5,427 bases of DNA from JAFARE01 sp035566535 (GTDB lineage Bacteria; Chloroflexota; Dormibacteria; Aeolococcales; Aeolococcaceae): assembly GCA_035566535.1 (NCBI GenBank), contig DATMRA010000072.1, positions 1 through 5,427 of the forward strand, read 5' to 3'. The first letter of the stretch is position 1, and each line of letters begins with the position of its first letter. The notes under the pieces are model-generated. The model ran no database searches. It saw only the letters and a list, made by a program, of their open reading frames with translations, and was not told the DNA's origin. Of the stretch, positions 1 through 5,427 are shown in pieces. A program made the translations under genes and the position numbers.

Positions 1-933
1 CCCCAAAACAATCGGACTCCCGCTGGCCGCCGGAAACTCGAGCAGAGAGGCCGCCGGGGAAGGTGCAGATGTCGAAGCCGGCGGGCTGCCTGGGGTCGCA
101 GCCGGCGAGACGCCGGGAGTAGCCGCCGGGCTGGCCGGCGAGGTCGTTCCCGTCACCCCTGCTGTGGTCACGACGGAACCGTCGGGGGCGACGAGCAACC
201 CGGCGCCCGCAGCCGCCTGACCGAGGGTCGTCGGATTCAGGCTCGGGGTGCTTGTCGTGTTCGGCGTGCTCGGGGGTGTTGGTGCGGTCCCGAACGTGAT
301 CTCAACCGGTGCGGCAGCGACGCTGCCGAGCACTGTCCGCAGATCCGGCTGGGCGATCGTCACCGTGTAGGGCGTATTTCCGGCCAGATGGTGAACTGGG
401 GTGATGACCAGCGAGTTGCCCTGCCACGCGGTCGTGACCTGCGTCGCGGGCTTGATGTTCAAGCCGGCCACCACAGCCTGGTGATCCATGGGCTGGTTGA
501 AGGCGACCGTGATCACATCGTTGGGGCTGACCGCGTGCTGAGCCGTGAGACGCGAGTAGGCCATGATCGTCTGGTGGTCCTGCACGTGGCCGGAGAACAC
601 GGCCAGCGCGGTGGCCGCGATGAGCGCAACCCCGGCCGCGGCGCCGCCCCAAGCGAGGTGCCCGGGTCCAGGGACGAACCAGCGACGAAGCCTGTGGCGT
701 CCGAGTGAGCCCTCCGCCTCCGCCATCAGAGACGCGCGCAGCCGCTGCCGGTATTGCGGATCAGCCTGCGCCTCCGGGCGCGAGCTGCGGAGGCGATGCG
801 CCGTTCCGTACAGGTCCGGCTCGTCCTCGAAAAGATCCTTCAGCTCTGGATCGAACCAGCCGGAGAGCCACGGCGGCGGCAGGTGGCCGCCACCGTTCTG
901 CGAGCGTCTGTTGGACCGTCCCCGACCAGCCAT
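1..933 (-). CDS. Single-pass membrane protein with Ig-like (Big_5/SbsA-type) domain, putative sigma-factor regulator (3' end outside window)
   Basis: I translated this by hand: the frame stays open from ATG at 933-931 to the left edge (311 codons, no stop), so the C-terminus is missing. Residues 1-92 are polar and probably cytoplasmic, with an acidic patch (FDPELKDLFEDEPD, 27-40) and a basic, helical stretch (about 57-85). Residues 93-114 form one hydrophobic transmembrane helix. Residues about 130-215 match the bacterial Ig-like Big_5 pattern: ITVAFNQPMD (141-150), a W-Q-G-N-S-L strand (170-175) and NTPYTVTI (186-193). Residues about 216-300 are rich in Ser, Thr, Pro and Ala, with SPAATPG twice, like a wall-spanning linker. 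There are no cysteines and no HxxxCxxC motif, so it is not a classical zinc anti-sigma factor. The start overlaps the ECF sigma stop by one base (TGATG), with GAGGG at 943-947 nine bases upstream. That coupling suggests it senses an envelope signal and controls the sigma factor; this role is inferred. Confidence 0.82.
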   Translation of the reverse strand, partial: MAGRGRSNRRSQNGGGHLPPPWLSGWFDPELKDLFEDEPDLYGTAHRLRSSRPEAQADPQYRQRLRASLMAEAEGSLGRHRLRRWFVPGPGHLAWGGAAAGVALIAATALAVFSGHVQDHQTIMAYSRLTAQHAVSPNDVITVAFNQPMDHQAVVAGLNIKPATQVTTAWQGNSLVITPVHHLAGNTPYTVTIAQPDLRTVLGSVAAAPVEITFGTAPTPPSTPNTTSTPSLNPTTLGQAAAGAGLLVAPDGSVVTTAGVTGTTSPASPAATPGVSPAATPGSPPASTSAPSPAASLLEFPAASGSPIVLG

Positions 934-1496
934 CAGGCCTTTCCCTCGACGGAGACAGCGATATCCAGCCGCTGACGCACGCCGATCATCCCGCGATGGA
1001 TGAGCAGCTTGATCGCGCCTTCGCTCTTGCCCATGATCTCGCCGATCTGGGCCAGCTTCAGGTCCTCGCCGAGCTTGAGGCTCATTGCAATCCGCTGCTG
1101 CGGCGGCAGGTCGTCGATGGCCGCCCAGACGCGTGCAGCCTCGACGCTGTCGACAACGCGGTCAGCGACAGAGCGCTGAGGATCCGCGACGGCGATTGCG
1201 CCGTCGAGGCTCGACGTCGGTTTGCGGCTGCGGTAATGGTCATTGATGGCATTGACAGAGATCTGATAGAGCCAGGCACTGAAGGGGTGACCTGACGGCC
1301 TGTAGCGGCCGATGGCTCGCAGGGCTTTGAAGAAGACCTCCGAGGTGACGTCCTCGGCAGCCTCCTGGTTGTGCAATCGGCTGTAGACGAACCGATAGAT
1401 CTGCCCGAAGTAGTGGTCGTATAGCTCCCCAAAGGCATCGGCGTCCTGCTTCGCCCTTTCGACAAGCTGATCCTCGTACGCGCGGGGCAGAGTCAT
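933..1496 (-). CDS. ECF-family RNA polymerase sigma factor
   Basis: A 187-residue protein, the normal size for an extracytoplasmic-function sigma factor, which directs core RNA polymerase to a small regulon. Region 2 (about residues 20-90) shows the typical FGELYDHYFGQIYRFVYSRL start, the acidic EAAEDVTSEVFFKAL helix (45-59) and the FSAWLYQISVNAINDHYR segment (72-89) that reads the -10 element. A variable linker (about 90-122) follows. Region 4 (about 123-178) has AIDDLPPQQRIAMSLKL and the helix-turn-helix LAQIGEIMGKSEGAIKLLIHR (148-168) that reads the -35 element. The ATG at 1496-1494 is supported by GGAG at 1505-1508, eight bases upstream. The stop (935-933) overlaps the start of the membrane protein gene, arguing that the two work as a pair. 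The phosphodiesterase gene ends 73 bp upstream on the same strand. Target promoters and ECF subgroup cannot be told from this window. Confidence 0.95.
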   Translation of the reverse strand: MTLPRAYEDQLVERAKQDADAFGELYDHYFGQIYRFVYSRLHNQEAAEDVTSEVFFKALRAIGRYRPSGHPFSAWLYQISVNAINDHYRSRKPTSSLDGAIAVADPQRSVADRVVDSVEAARVWAAIDDLPPQQRIAMSLKLGEDLKLAQIGEIMGKSEGAIKLLIHRGMIGVRQRLDIAVSVEGKA

Positions 1497-1504
1497 TTGA
1501 AGAG

Positions 1505-1508
1505 CTCC
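1505..1508 (-). promoter_or_regulatory. Shine-Dalgarno of the ECF sigma gene
   Basis: GGAG on the minus strand lies eight bases before the ATG at 1496-1494. This supports that start. The 73-bp gap it sits in (1497-1569) shows no convincing terminator or classical ECF promoter. Confidence 0.6.
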
Positions 1509-1569
1509 GAGCGCACTCGACCGGGGAACGCTGGGCGTGCTTGGGCGGTTACGCGTTTCACTGGGGGTA

Positions 1570-2349
1570 TCAGCTGGAAAGGATGGCGCCGGAGCTCTGC
1601 AAACGCCGCTTGACGTCCAGGGCGACGTCCGGCAAGTCCGTGATTATCCCCGCCACGCGCTGATCGCTGAGATAACGCCCCAAGCGCCGTGGGCCATTCA
1701 CGGTCCAGACGATCACTGGCAGCCCGGCTCTTCCGGCCGCGTCCAGCAGGCCCGCTTCGGGGCGCTTGGTCGCTCTCACCGGGCGGGTCAAGAGTTGATG
1801 AGGCAGGAGCGCGTCGGCGCCACACCTGACCGCCCAGTCGACCGCGATGGCCTCGCGGCGTCCGCCGCGCCGCTGAAGCCGCGTCGGGGCAACGAGCAGC
1901 CCGCAGCGCACGCCGGCGTCGAGGCGCTTGACGGCGGTGATGACGGATTCGTGGAACGATGAGATCAGAAGGCTGGTCAACGGGAAACGTTGCGCGAGCA
2001 GCGAGAGCACGGCCGCCTCGATTCCCTCGTCCTTGATCTCGAGATCCAGCCCGATCCTGCCTGCGCACAGCGCCAGCGCCTCTTCCAACCGTGGCGGCAC
2101 GTGGCGCGAGCGACGAGCCAGCTCGTCGTAAGTGAGACGCGCAACCGGCTTTCCGCTGCGCGCCGCCGCGTGGTGCACCACGAGCATTCCATCCAGCGTC
2201 TGCCGCACATCGAGCTCGACGGCATCGCAACCAGCTTCGATCGCCGCCTCGAAGGCAGCCAACGAATTCCCCGGCGCGACCCGCGAAGCACCACGATGGG
2301 CGATAACGAGCGGACCATCGTGCGTCACGCCGAATAGCGCTAGGGACAC
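1570..2349 (-). CDS. Glycerophosphodiester phosphodiesterase family protein (divergent catalytic motifs)
   Basis: A 259-residue TIM-barrel protein of the GDPD family, which hydrolyses glycerophosphodiesters such as glycerophosphocholine to glycerol-3-phosphate and an alcohol, using a divalent metal. Visible landmarks: VIAHRGAS with catalytic His18 (15-22), AVELDV with metal ligands Glu45 and Asp47, second His59 in LVVHH, LDLEIK with metal ligand Glu104, VIVWTVN (212-218) and the C-terminal GIITDLP (234-240). Two motifs differ from the usual form: PGNS (26-29) replaces PENT, and HH replaces HD after VV, with the following loop shortened. No signal peptide or membrane helix is seen, so it is probably cytoplasmic. 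I chose GTG at 2349-2347, preceded by GGTGGTGGG; the frame continues open to an ATG at 2538, but that extension is low-complexity, leaves the family alignment and would cover the intergenic region. GTG at 2328-2326 is an alternative. Exact substrate is unknown. Confidence 0.9.
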   Translation of the reverse strand: MSLALFGVTHDGPLVIAHRGASRVAPGNSLAAFEAAIEAGCDAVELDVRQTLDGMLVVHHAAARSGKPVARLTYDELARRSRHVPPRLEEALALCAGRIGLDLEIKDEGIEAAVLSLLAQRFPLTSLLISSFHESVITAVKRLDAGVRCGLLVAPTRLQRRGGRREAIAVDWAVRCGADALLPHQLLTRPVRATKRPEAGLLDAAGRAGLPVIVWTVNGPRRLGRYLSDQRVAGIITDLPDVALDVKRRLQSSGAILSS

Positions 2350-2429
2350 CTGCCCACCACCACGACGGCAGCTTCGCACGCCCTGAACACGGCTGGCCTG
2401 CGGGTGGCGCGCACCGATGTAGTGCGATC
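2334..2429 (-). repeat. Left arm of a large imperfect inverted repeat between divergent genes
   Basis: Read on the minus strand, this arm resembles 2513-2608 on the plus strand. By hand alignment: TGGTGGGCAGGTG is identical in both (here 2359-2347), GGTGYGCGCCACCCGCAGG matches 18 of 19 (here 2415-2397), and the flanks and the segment between match at lower levels. Overall about 68 of 98 columns agree with a few short indels. The arm includes the first five codons of the phosphodiesterase gene. Confidence 0.7.
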
Positions 2430-2485
2430 GTCTCGCAGGCGAGCCGGTTCGGCTGGGAGCGCAGGGCGAGCCGAGAGCCAGCGGC

Positions 2486-2504
2486 GGGACCCCAGCGGGG
2501 TTCC
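2486..2504 (+). other. Strong short hairpin in the divergent intergenic region
   Basis: GGGACCCC (2486-2493), loop AGC, GGGGTTCC (2497-2504). If transcribed on the plus strand it is an 8-bp stem with one G-U pair; on the minus strand one pair becomes an A-C mismatch. No T-tract follows in either direction, so it is not a Rho-independent terminator. It lies near the centre of the inverted repeat, upstream of the proposed purB promoter. Function is unknown; it may simply reflect the high GC content. Confidence 0.5.
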
Positions 2505-2512
2505 GACCGCGT

Positions 2513-2608
2513 GGTCGCACGCAATTGGTGTGCGCCACCCGCAGGACGGTCGAATTCGGGTCAATTGCAGGCAGCCGGTAGAATGGTGGGCAGGTGATCC
2601 CTCGCTAT
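2513..2608 (+). repeat. Right arm of a large imperfect inverted repeat between divergent genes
   Basis: Plus-strand partner of 2334-2429. The conserved blocks are GGTGTGCGCCACCCGCAGG at 2527-2545, TGGTGGGCAGGTG at 2584-2596 (which contains the purB GTG start), then TCCCT and CGCTAT at 2598-2608, the first codons of purB. The two arms are centred on about 2471 and separated by 83 bp (2430-2512) that show no clear mirror similarity. Confidence 0.7.
2579..2584 (+). promoter_or_regulatory. Putative -10 box of the purB operon
   Basis: TAGAAT agrees with TATAAT at five of six positions and ends nine bases before the GTG start of purB. Transcription would begin at about 2590-2593, giving a leaderless or nearly leaderless mRNA. 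The best -35 candidate at proper spacing is the weak TTCGGG (2555-2560, 18-bp spacer). The matching position in the left repeat arm lacks this box. No purine riboswitch or recognisable PurR box was seen in the 244-bp gap. Confidence 0.45.
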
Positions 2609-3970
2609 ACCCCGCCTGAGATCGCGGCGATTTTCAGTGACGAGTCGCGGTTGGCCAGGTGGTTGCAGGTTGAGCTATTGGCCTGCGAGGCGTGGGCCGA
2701 AATTGGCCGCATCCCCAAGGAAGCGATCCCCGCTGTGCGCCGCGCTACGGTGGATCCGCGCCGCATTGCGCAGTTGGAGGCCGAACAGGGCCACGATGTC
2801 GCGGCGTTCGTCGCCGCGGTGCAGGAGACGGTCGGCGAAGCTGGTCGCTACATCCACCTGGGGCTGACGTCCTCCGACATCGTCGACACCGCGCTCGCCA
2901 CCCAGCTCCGTGACGCCGCGGCGATCATCGACGCTGACGCCGCCGCGTTGGAAGCGGAGTTGACCGAGCTCGCACAGCGGCATCGTCTGACGGTGATGAT
3001 GGGCCGCACCCACGGCGTGCATGCGGAGCCCCTCACGCTGGGGTTCAAGCTGGCCAACTTCGTGGACGAGCTACGCCGTGGCCGGCGCAGATTCGCGGCG
3101 GCCGTGGAAGAGATTTCCGTCGGCAAGCTGAGCGGCGCGGTGGGCACGCACGCGCTGATACCGCTCGAGGTCGAGGAGTACGTCTGTCGCGGTCTGGGCC
3201 TCACGGCCGCCCCGGTGTCCACGCAGGTGGTTGCGCGCGACCGTCATGCGGCGTTCGTGAACGCGATGGCGCTGCTCGGCGCTGTGCTCGAGCGCTTGGC
3301 GACGACGATCCGCCTGCTCCAGATCACCGAGGTCGACGAGGTCGAAGAGCCGTTTAGCGAAAACCAGAAGGGTTCCTCGGCGATGCCGCACAAGCGCAAC
3401 CCTATTCTCTGTGAGCGCATCTGCGGTTTGGCCCGGGTGTTGCGCGGGTATTCGACCGTCGCGATGGAGAACGTGGCGCTCTGGCACGAACGAGATATCG
3501 CCCACTCGTCCGCGGAGCGGTTGACTCTCCCTGACGCGTGCGCGATCTCGAGCTACATGCTGCGGTTGAGCCTGCGCGTGATGAAGGGTCTGCGCGTCAA
3601 GCCGGAGACGATGGCTGAGCACGTCGACCGCGACGGCGGCGTCGTCTTCTCGCAGCGCGTGCTCACCGCGTTGATCGAGGAGGCCGGTTGGTCGCGCGAG
3701 CGCGCGTACCGCACTGTGCAGCACCTGGCTCGACGCGCGCGTGACCGTGAGGGCGGCTTCCAGGATCTCGTCAATGCTGACGCCGAAATCGGCGTGGCGC
3801 TGAGCCCGGCGGTGCTTGCACGCTGCTTTGACGTGGAGGTGTACCTGGCCCGCATCGACGATACGTTCCGCCGCCTTGGCATCCCCACAACTACCGCCGC
3901 GCCCGCGGCTGCACAAGAGCCGGCACGTGCGCTGGCAGTCGAGGCCGGCATCGCCGGCGGGAGGGTCTGA
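2594..3970 (+). CDS. purB: Adenylosuccinate lyase
   Basis: A 458-residue member of the fumarase/aspartase superfamily, acting as a cytoplasmic homotetramer. It performs two fumarate-releasing steps of purine synthesis: SAICAR to AICAR, and adenylosuccinate to AMP. Landmarks in order: the family N-terminus MIPRYTPPEIAAIF, LTSSDIVDT (91-99), MGRTHGVHAEP (136-146) with the active-site histidines, and the superfamily signature loop GSSAMPHKRNP (260-270) carrying the catalytic Ser and Lys267/Asn269. WHERDIAHSSAER (297-309) completes the shared active site. The GTG start at 2594 fits because the protein aligns with relatives from the first residue; GGTGGG (2585-2590) lies close upstream. Residues about 430-458 are an Ala/Pro-rich tail that extends past the usual end and also houses the ribosome site of purC. 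purC follows after 2 bp, so the two are surely co-transcribed. Assignment is firm. Confidence 0.98.
   Translation: MIPRYTPPEIAAIFSDESRLARWLQVELLACEAWAEIGRIPKEAIPAVRRATVDPRRIAQLEAEQGHDVAAFVAAVQETVGEAGRYIHLGLTSSDIVDTALATQLRDAAAIIDADAAALEAELTELAQRHRLTVMMGRTHGVHAEPLTLGFKLANFVDELRRGRRRFAAAVEEISVGKLSGAVGTHALIPLEVEEYVCRGLGLTAAPVSTQVVARDRHAAFVNAMALLGAVLERLATTIRLLQITEVDEVEEPFSENQKGSSAMPHKRNPILCERICGLARVLRGYSTVAMENVALWHERDIAHSSAERLTLPDACAISSYMLRLSLRVMKGLRVKPETMAEHVDRDGGVVFSQRVLTALIEEAGWSRERAYRTVQHLARRARDREGGFQDLVNADAEIGVALSPAVLARCFDVEVYLARIDDTFRRLGIPTTTAAPAAAQEPARALAVEAGIAGGRV
3960..3964 (+). promoter_or_regulatory. Shine-Dalgarno of purC inside the end of purB
   Basis: GGAGG lies eight bases before the purC ATG at 3973 and within the last codons of purB. 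It is the strongest ribosome binding site in the purine operon and fixes the purC start. Confidence 0.75.
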
Positions 3971-3972
3971 AC

Positions 3973-4854
3973 ATGACAGTGGTCAGCACGGCGGACATCG
4001 CGGACCTGAAGCTCTTTCGCCGCGGCAAGGTGCGCGACACATACGAGCTGGACGACGGCTCGCTGCTGATGGTGGCCACCGATCGCATCAGTGCGTTCGA
4101 CGTCGTGCTGCCGACTCCCATTCCGGACAAGGGGCGAGTGCTCACCCAGATGTCGCTTCGCTGGTTCGAGCTCACCAACGGCATCGTTCCCAATCACCTT
4201 CTGGCGGAGCAGGACAGCGCCCTGCCTGCAGCTGTGCCCGTGGAGTGGCGAGAGCGCTGCATGCACGTTGCCCGTGCGGACCGCATCGACATCGAGTGCG
4301 TTGTGCGTGGCTTCATCTCCGGTTCAGGCTGGAAGGAGTACCGCGGCAACGGGACTCTGGCGGAGGAGCCGCTGCCCGACGGCCTGCGCGAGTCCGCGCG
4401 CCTGCCGGAGCCGCGTTTCACACCCGCCATGAAAAACGACGACGGACACGACGAGAACATTTCGCGCGCCCGCCTTCGTGACCTTGTCGGCGCTGAGCTC
4501 GCCGAACGACTCGAGACAACCTCGCTGCGCATCTACGAGTTCGCGACGGCGATGTGTGAAGCAGCCGGCATCTACCTTGCGGACACCAAGTTCGAATTCG
4601 GCATCATCGATGGCACCGTCTCGCTCATCGACGAGGTGCTCACTCCCGATTCGTCGCGCTTCTGGGAGATATCCACCTGGCGCGAAGGCGAGGCTGTTCC
4701 GTCGTTCGACAAGCAGTTCGTCCGCGACTACCTCGAGACGCTGGAGTGGGACAAGACGCCGCCGGGACCTGAGCTGCCGGACGATGTGGTGCAGGGCACG
4801 GCCGAGCGTTACCGGCAGGCCGCGGAACGCATCTGCGGGGTGCGGCTTTCGTGA
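3973..4854 (+). CDS. purC: Phosphoribosylaminoimidazole-succinocarboxamide synthase (SAICAR synthetase)
   Basis: A 293-residue cytoplasmic enzyme that joins CAIR and aspartate with ATP to give SAICAR, the substrate of the neighbouring PurB. Landmarks: the nucleotide-binding RRGKVRDTYEL start (16-26), ATDRISAFDVVLP (35-47), the first family signature around IECVVRGFISGSGWKEY (107-123), GHDENIS (158-164), the second signature LADTKFEFG (202-210) and DEVLTPDSSRFW (220-231). It belongs to the longer form of the family (about 290-300 residues) rather than the short form of about 240. Its start is 2 bp after the purB stop. Its own stop overlaps the purS GTG start (GTGA at 4851-4854), which implies translational coupling. 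The loop before HDENIS reads AMKNDDG instead of the more usual STKAEVGE-like form, a minor variation. Assignment is firm. Confidence 0.98.
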   Translation: MTVVSTADIADLKLFRRGKVRDTYELDDGSLLMVATDRISAFDVVLPTPIPDKGRVLTQMSLRWFELTNGIVPNHLLAEQDSALPAAVPVEWRERCMHVARADRIDIECVVRGFISGSGWKEYRGNGTLAEEPLPDGLRESARLPEPRFTPAMKNDDGHDENISRARLRDLVGAELAERLETTSLRIYEFATAMCEAAGIYLADTKFEFGIIDGTVSLIDEVLTPDSSRFWEISTWREGEAVPSFDKQFVRDYLETLEWDKTPPGPELPDDVVQGTAERYRQAAERICGVRLS

Positions 4855-5126
4855 CGTGGACCGCGGAGATCGTGGTCCAGCTGAAGGCTGTGGTGAACGA
4901 TCCACAGGGTCTTGTCGTGCGCGATGGATTACGCCGGCTCGGTTTCTCGGGCGTCGGCGATGTGCGCGTGGGCAAGTACATCCAGGTCGAGCTCGACGCC
5001 GCTGACGCGGAAGCGGCTCGGCAGTCGGTCAGTGACATGTGCGAACGGTTGCTGCGCAACCCGGTCATCGAGGACTACCGGATCGTCAGCATCGACTGGG
5101 TCGTCGAGCCGGCAGCCCCGCAATGA
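4851..5126 (+). CDS. purS: Phosphoribosylformylglycinamidine synthase subunit PurS
   Basis: A 91-residue protein, matching the 80-90 residues usual for PurS. PurS dimers bridge PurQ and PurL in the three-part FGAM synthase that converts FGAR, glutamine and ATP to FGAM. The visible family pattern is a first strand AEIVVQLKAVVNDPQG (5-20), a helix ending in LRRLGF (27-32), DVRVGKYIQVEL (37-48) and CERLLRNPVIEDYRI (64-78), the expected ferredoxin-like order. Its presence means the organism uses the split PurS/PurQ/PurL enzyme, not the single large PurL. The GTG start lies within the purC stop (4-bp overlap), and its stop overlaps the purQ ATG (ATGA, 5123-5126), so expression of the three is coupled. 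A GGGG stretch (about 4837-4840) may act as a weak ribosome site. Confidence 0.96.
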   Translation: MTWTAEIVVQLKAVVNDPQGLVVRDGLRRLGFSGVGDVRVGKYIQVELDAADAEAARQSVSDMCERLLRNPVIEDYRIVSIDWVVEPAAPQ

Positions 5127-5427
5127 GATTCGGCGTTGCGGTCTTTCCCGGGACGTGGTCGGATCGCGACTGTTCGCATGCCGTCGAGCTTGCCGGTCAC
5201 GAAGCGGTGATGCTCTGGCACAAGGACACGAACCTCAAAGGATCGGACTGCGTGATTCTTCCTGGAGGGTTCTCGTATGGCGACCACCTGCGCGCCGGCG
5301 CGGTGGCGCGGTTCGCTCCGCTCATGGAGTCGGTCGTCGACTTCGCAGCCGATGGCGGCCTGGTCTGGGGAATCTGCAAAGGATTCCAGATCCTGTGTGA
5401 GGCGCACCTTCTCCCCGGTGCGCTGAC
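5123..5427 (+). CDS. purQ: Phosphoribosylformylglycinamidine synthase glutaminase subunit PurQ (C-terminus outside window)
   Basis: I translated this by hand: the frame is open from ATG at 5123 to the right edge, giving 101 of about 220-230 expected residues. PurQ is the class I glutamine amidotransferase of FGAM synthase and passes ammonia to PurL. Landmarks: RFGVAVFPGTWSDRDC (2-17), LPGGFSYGDHLRAGAVARFAP (46-66), which is nearly invariant in the family and forms the oxyanion/glutamine pocket, and the nucleophile elbow GICKGFQIL (83-91) with catalytic Cys85 (codon 5375-5377). The family normally has Asn after this Cys; here it is Lys86 (AAA). The His-Glu part of the triad lies beyond the window. 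The start overlaps the purS stop by 4 bp, with no strong ribosome site of its own, so translation probably re-initiates from purS. purL is expected next. Confidence 0.96.
   Translation, partial: MRFGVAVFPGTWSDRDCSHAVELAGHEAVMLWHKDTNLKGSDCVILPGGFSYGDHLRAGAVARFAPLMESVVDFAADGGLVWGICKGFQILCEAHLLPGAL

Noticed and set aside
388..1295. Plus-strand open frames opposite the membrane protein and sigma genes
   Set aside because: They are shadows of the minus-strand genes, with no motifs and no ribosome sites.
1497..1569. Terminator or ECF-type autoregulated promoter upstream of the sigma gene
   Set aside because: A GTGAAAC-like sequence is present on the minus strand, but no CGTC/CGTT-type -10 lies at the right spacing. 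Inverted repeats here are only about 4 bp with no T-tract.
1493..2524. Long minus-strand open frame of 343 codons overlapping the phosphodiesterase gene
   Set aside because: It is a different frame over the same strand as the GDPD gene, whose translation has all family motifs. This frame gives an Arg/Ala/Gly-rich product with no motif.
2350..2538. N-terminal extension of the phosphodiesterase to ATG at 2538
   Set aside because: The added 63 residues are low-complexity, begin inside the right repeat arm and do not belong to the family, which starts shortly before HRG.
2430..2593. Purine riboswitch or PurR operator before the purine operon
   Set aside because: No conserved purine-aptamer loops and no AT-rich PurBox-like sequence. 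The room between the likely transcription start and the GTG is also too short for an aptamer.
2334..2608. Inverted repeat as ends of an insertion sequence or attachment site
   Set aside because: The arms enclose only 83 bp with no transposase and no visible target-site duplication, and they extend into two intact coding sequences.
3071..3916. Long open frame of 281 codons antisense to purB
   Set aside because: It lies opposite a firmly identified gene. High GC makes stop codons rare in alternative frames; its translation is low-complexity Arg/His/Ala-rich with no recognisable domain.

Overview
This is a high-GC bacterial window with two divergent gene clusters and no sign of a mobile element, CRISPR array or RNA gene. 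The base composition, the use of GTG starts, the tightly overlapping genes and the PurQ N-terminus (a PGT-type start rather than PGSN) suggest a high-GC Terrabacteria lineage, such as Chloroflexota, Dormibacterota or Actinomycetota. That placement is inference, not proof.

Left part, minus strand (1-2349, read right to left): a glycerophosphodiester phosphodiesterase-like gene, then an ECF sigma factor, then a single-pass membrane protein that runs off the left edge. The membrane protein has a cytoplasmic N-terminus, one transmembrane helix, an Ig-like (SbsA/Big_5-type) domain and a Ser/Thr/Pro/Ala-rich tail. Its start codon overlaps the sigma-factor stop codon (TGATG), so the two are probably co-translated and form a sigma / membrane-regulator pair. 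No zinc anti-sigma motif is present, and the 311 visible residues contain no cysteine.

Middle (2350-2593): a divergent intergenic region. It holds a TAGAAT -10-like box just before purB and a strong small hairpin. The most unusual feature is a large imperfect inverted repeat, with arms at about 2334-2429 and 2513-2608. The arms are mirror-symmetric and include both GTG start codons, so the 5' ends of the two divergent genes look related at the DNA level.

Right part, plus strand (2594-5427): a compact purine-biosynthesis operon, purB-purC-purS-purQ. Gaps or overlaps are 2 bp, -4 bp and -4 bp, and purQ is cut by the window edge. PurS and PurQ are subunits of FGAM synthase; PurC makes SAICAR; PurB cleaves SAICAR and adenylosuccinate. 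purL is the expected next gene but lies outside the window.

Most of the window is ordinary housekeeping sequence. The points that merit a second look are the inverted duplication between the divergent genes, the sigma/Ig-membrane protein pair, and active-site-adjacent substitutions in PurQ (GICKGFQ) and in the phosphodiesterase (PGNS and HH in place of PENT and HD).
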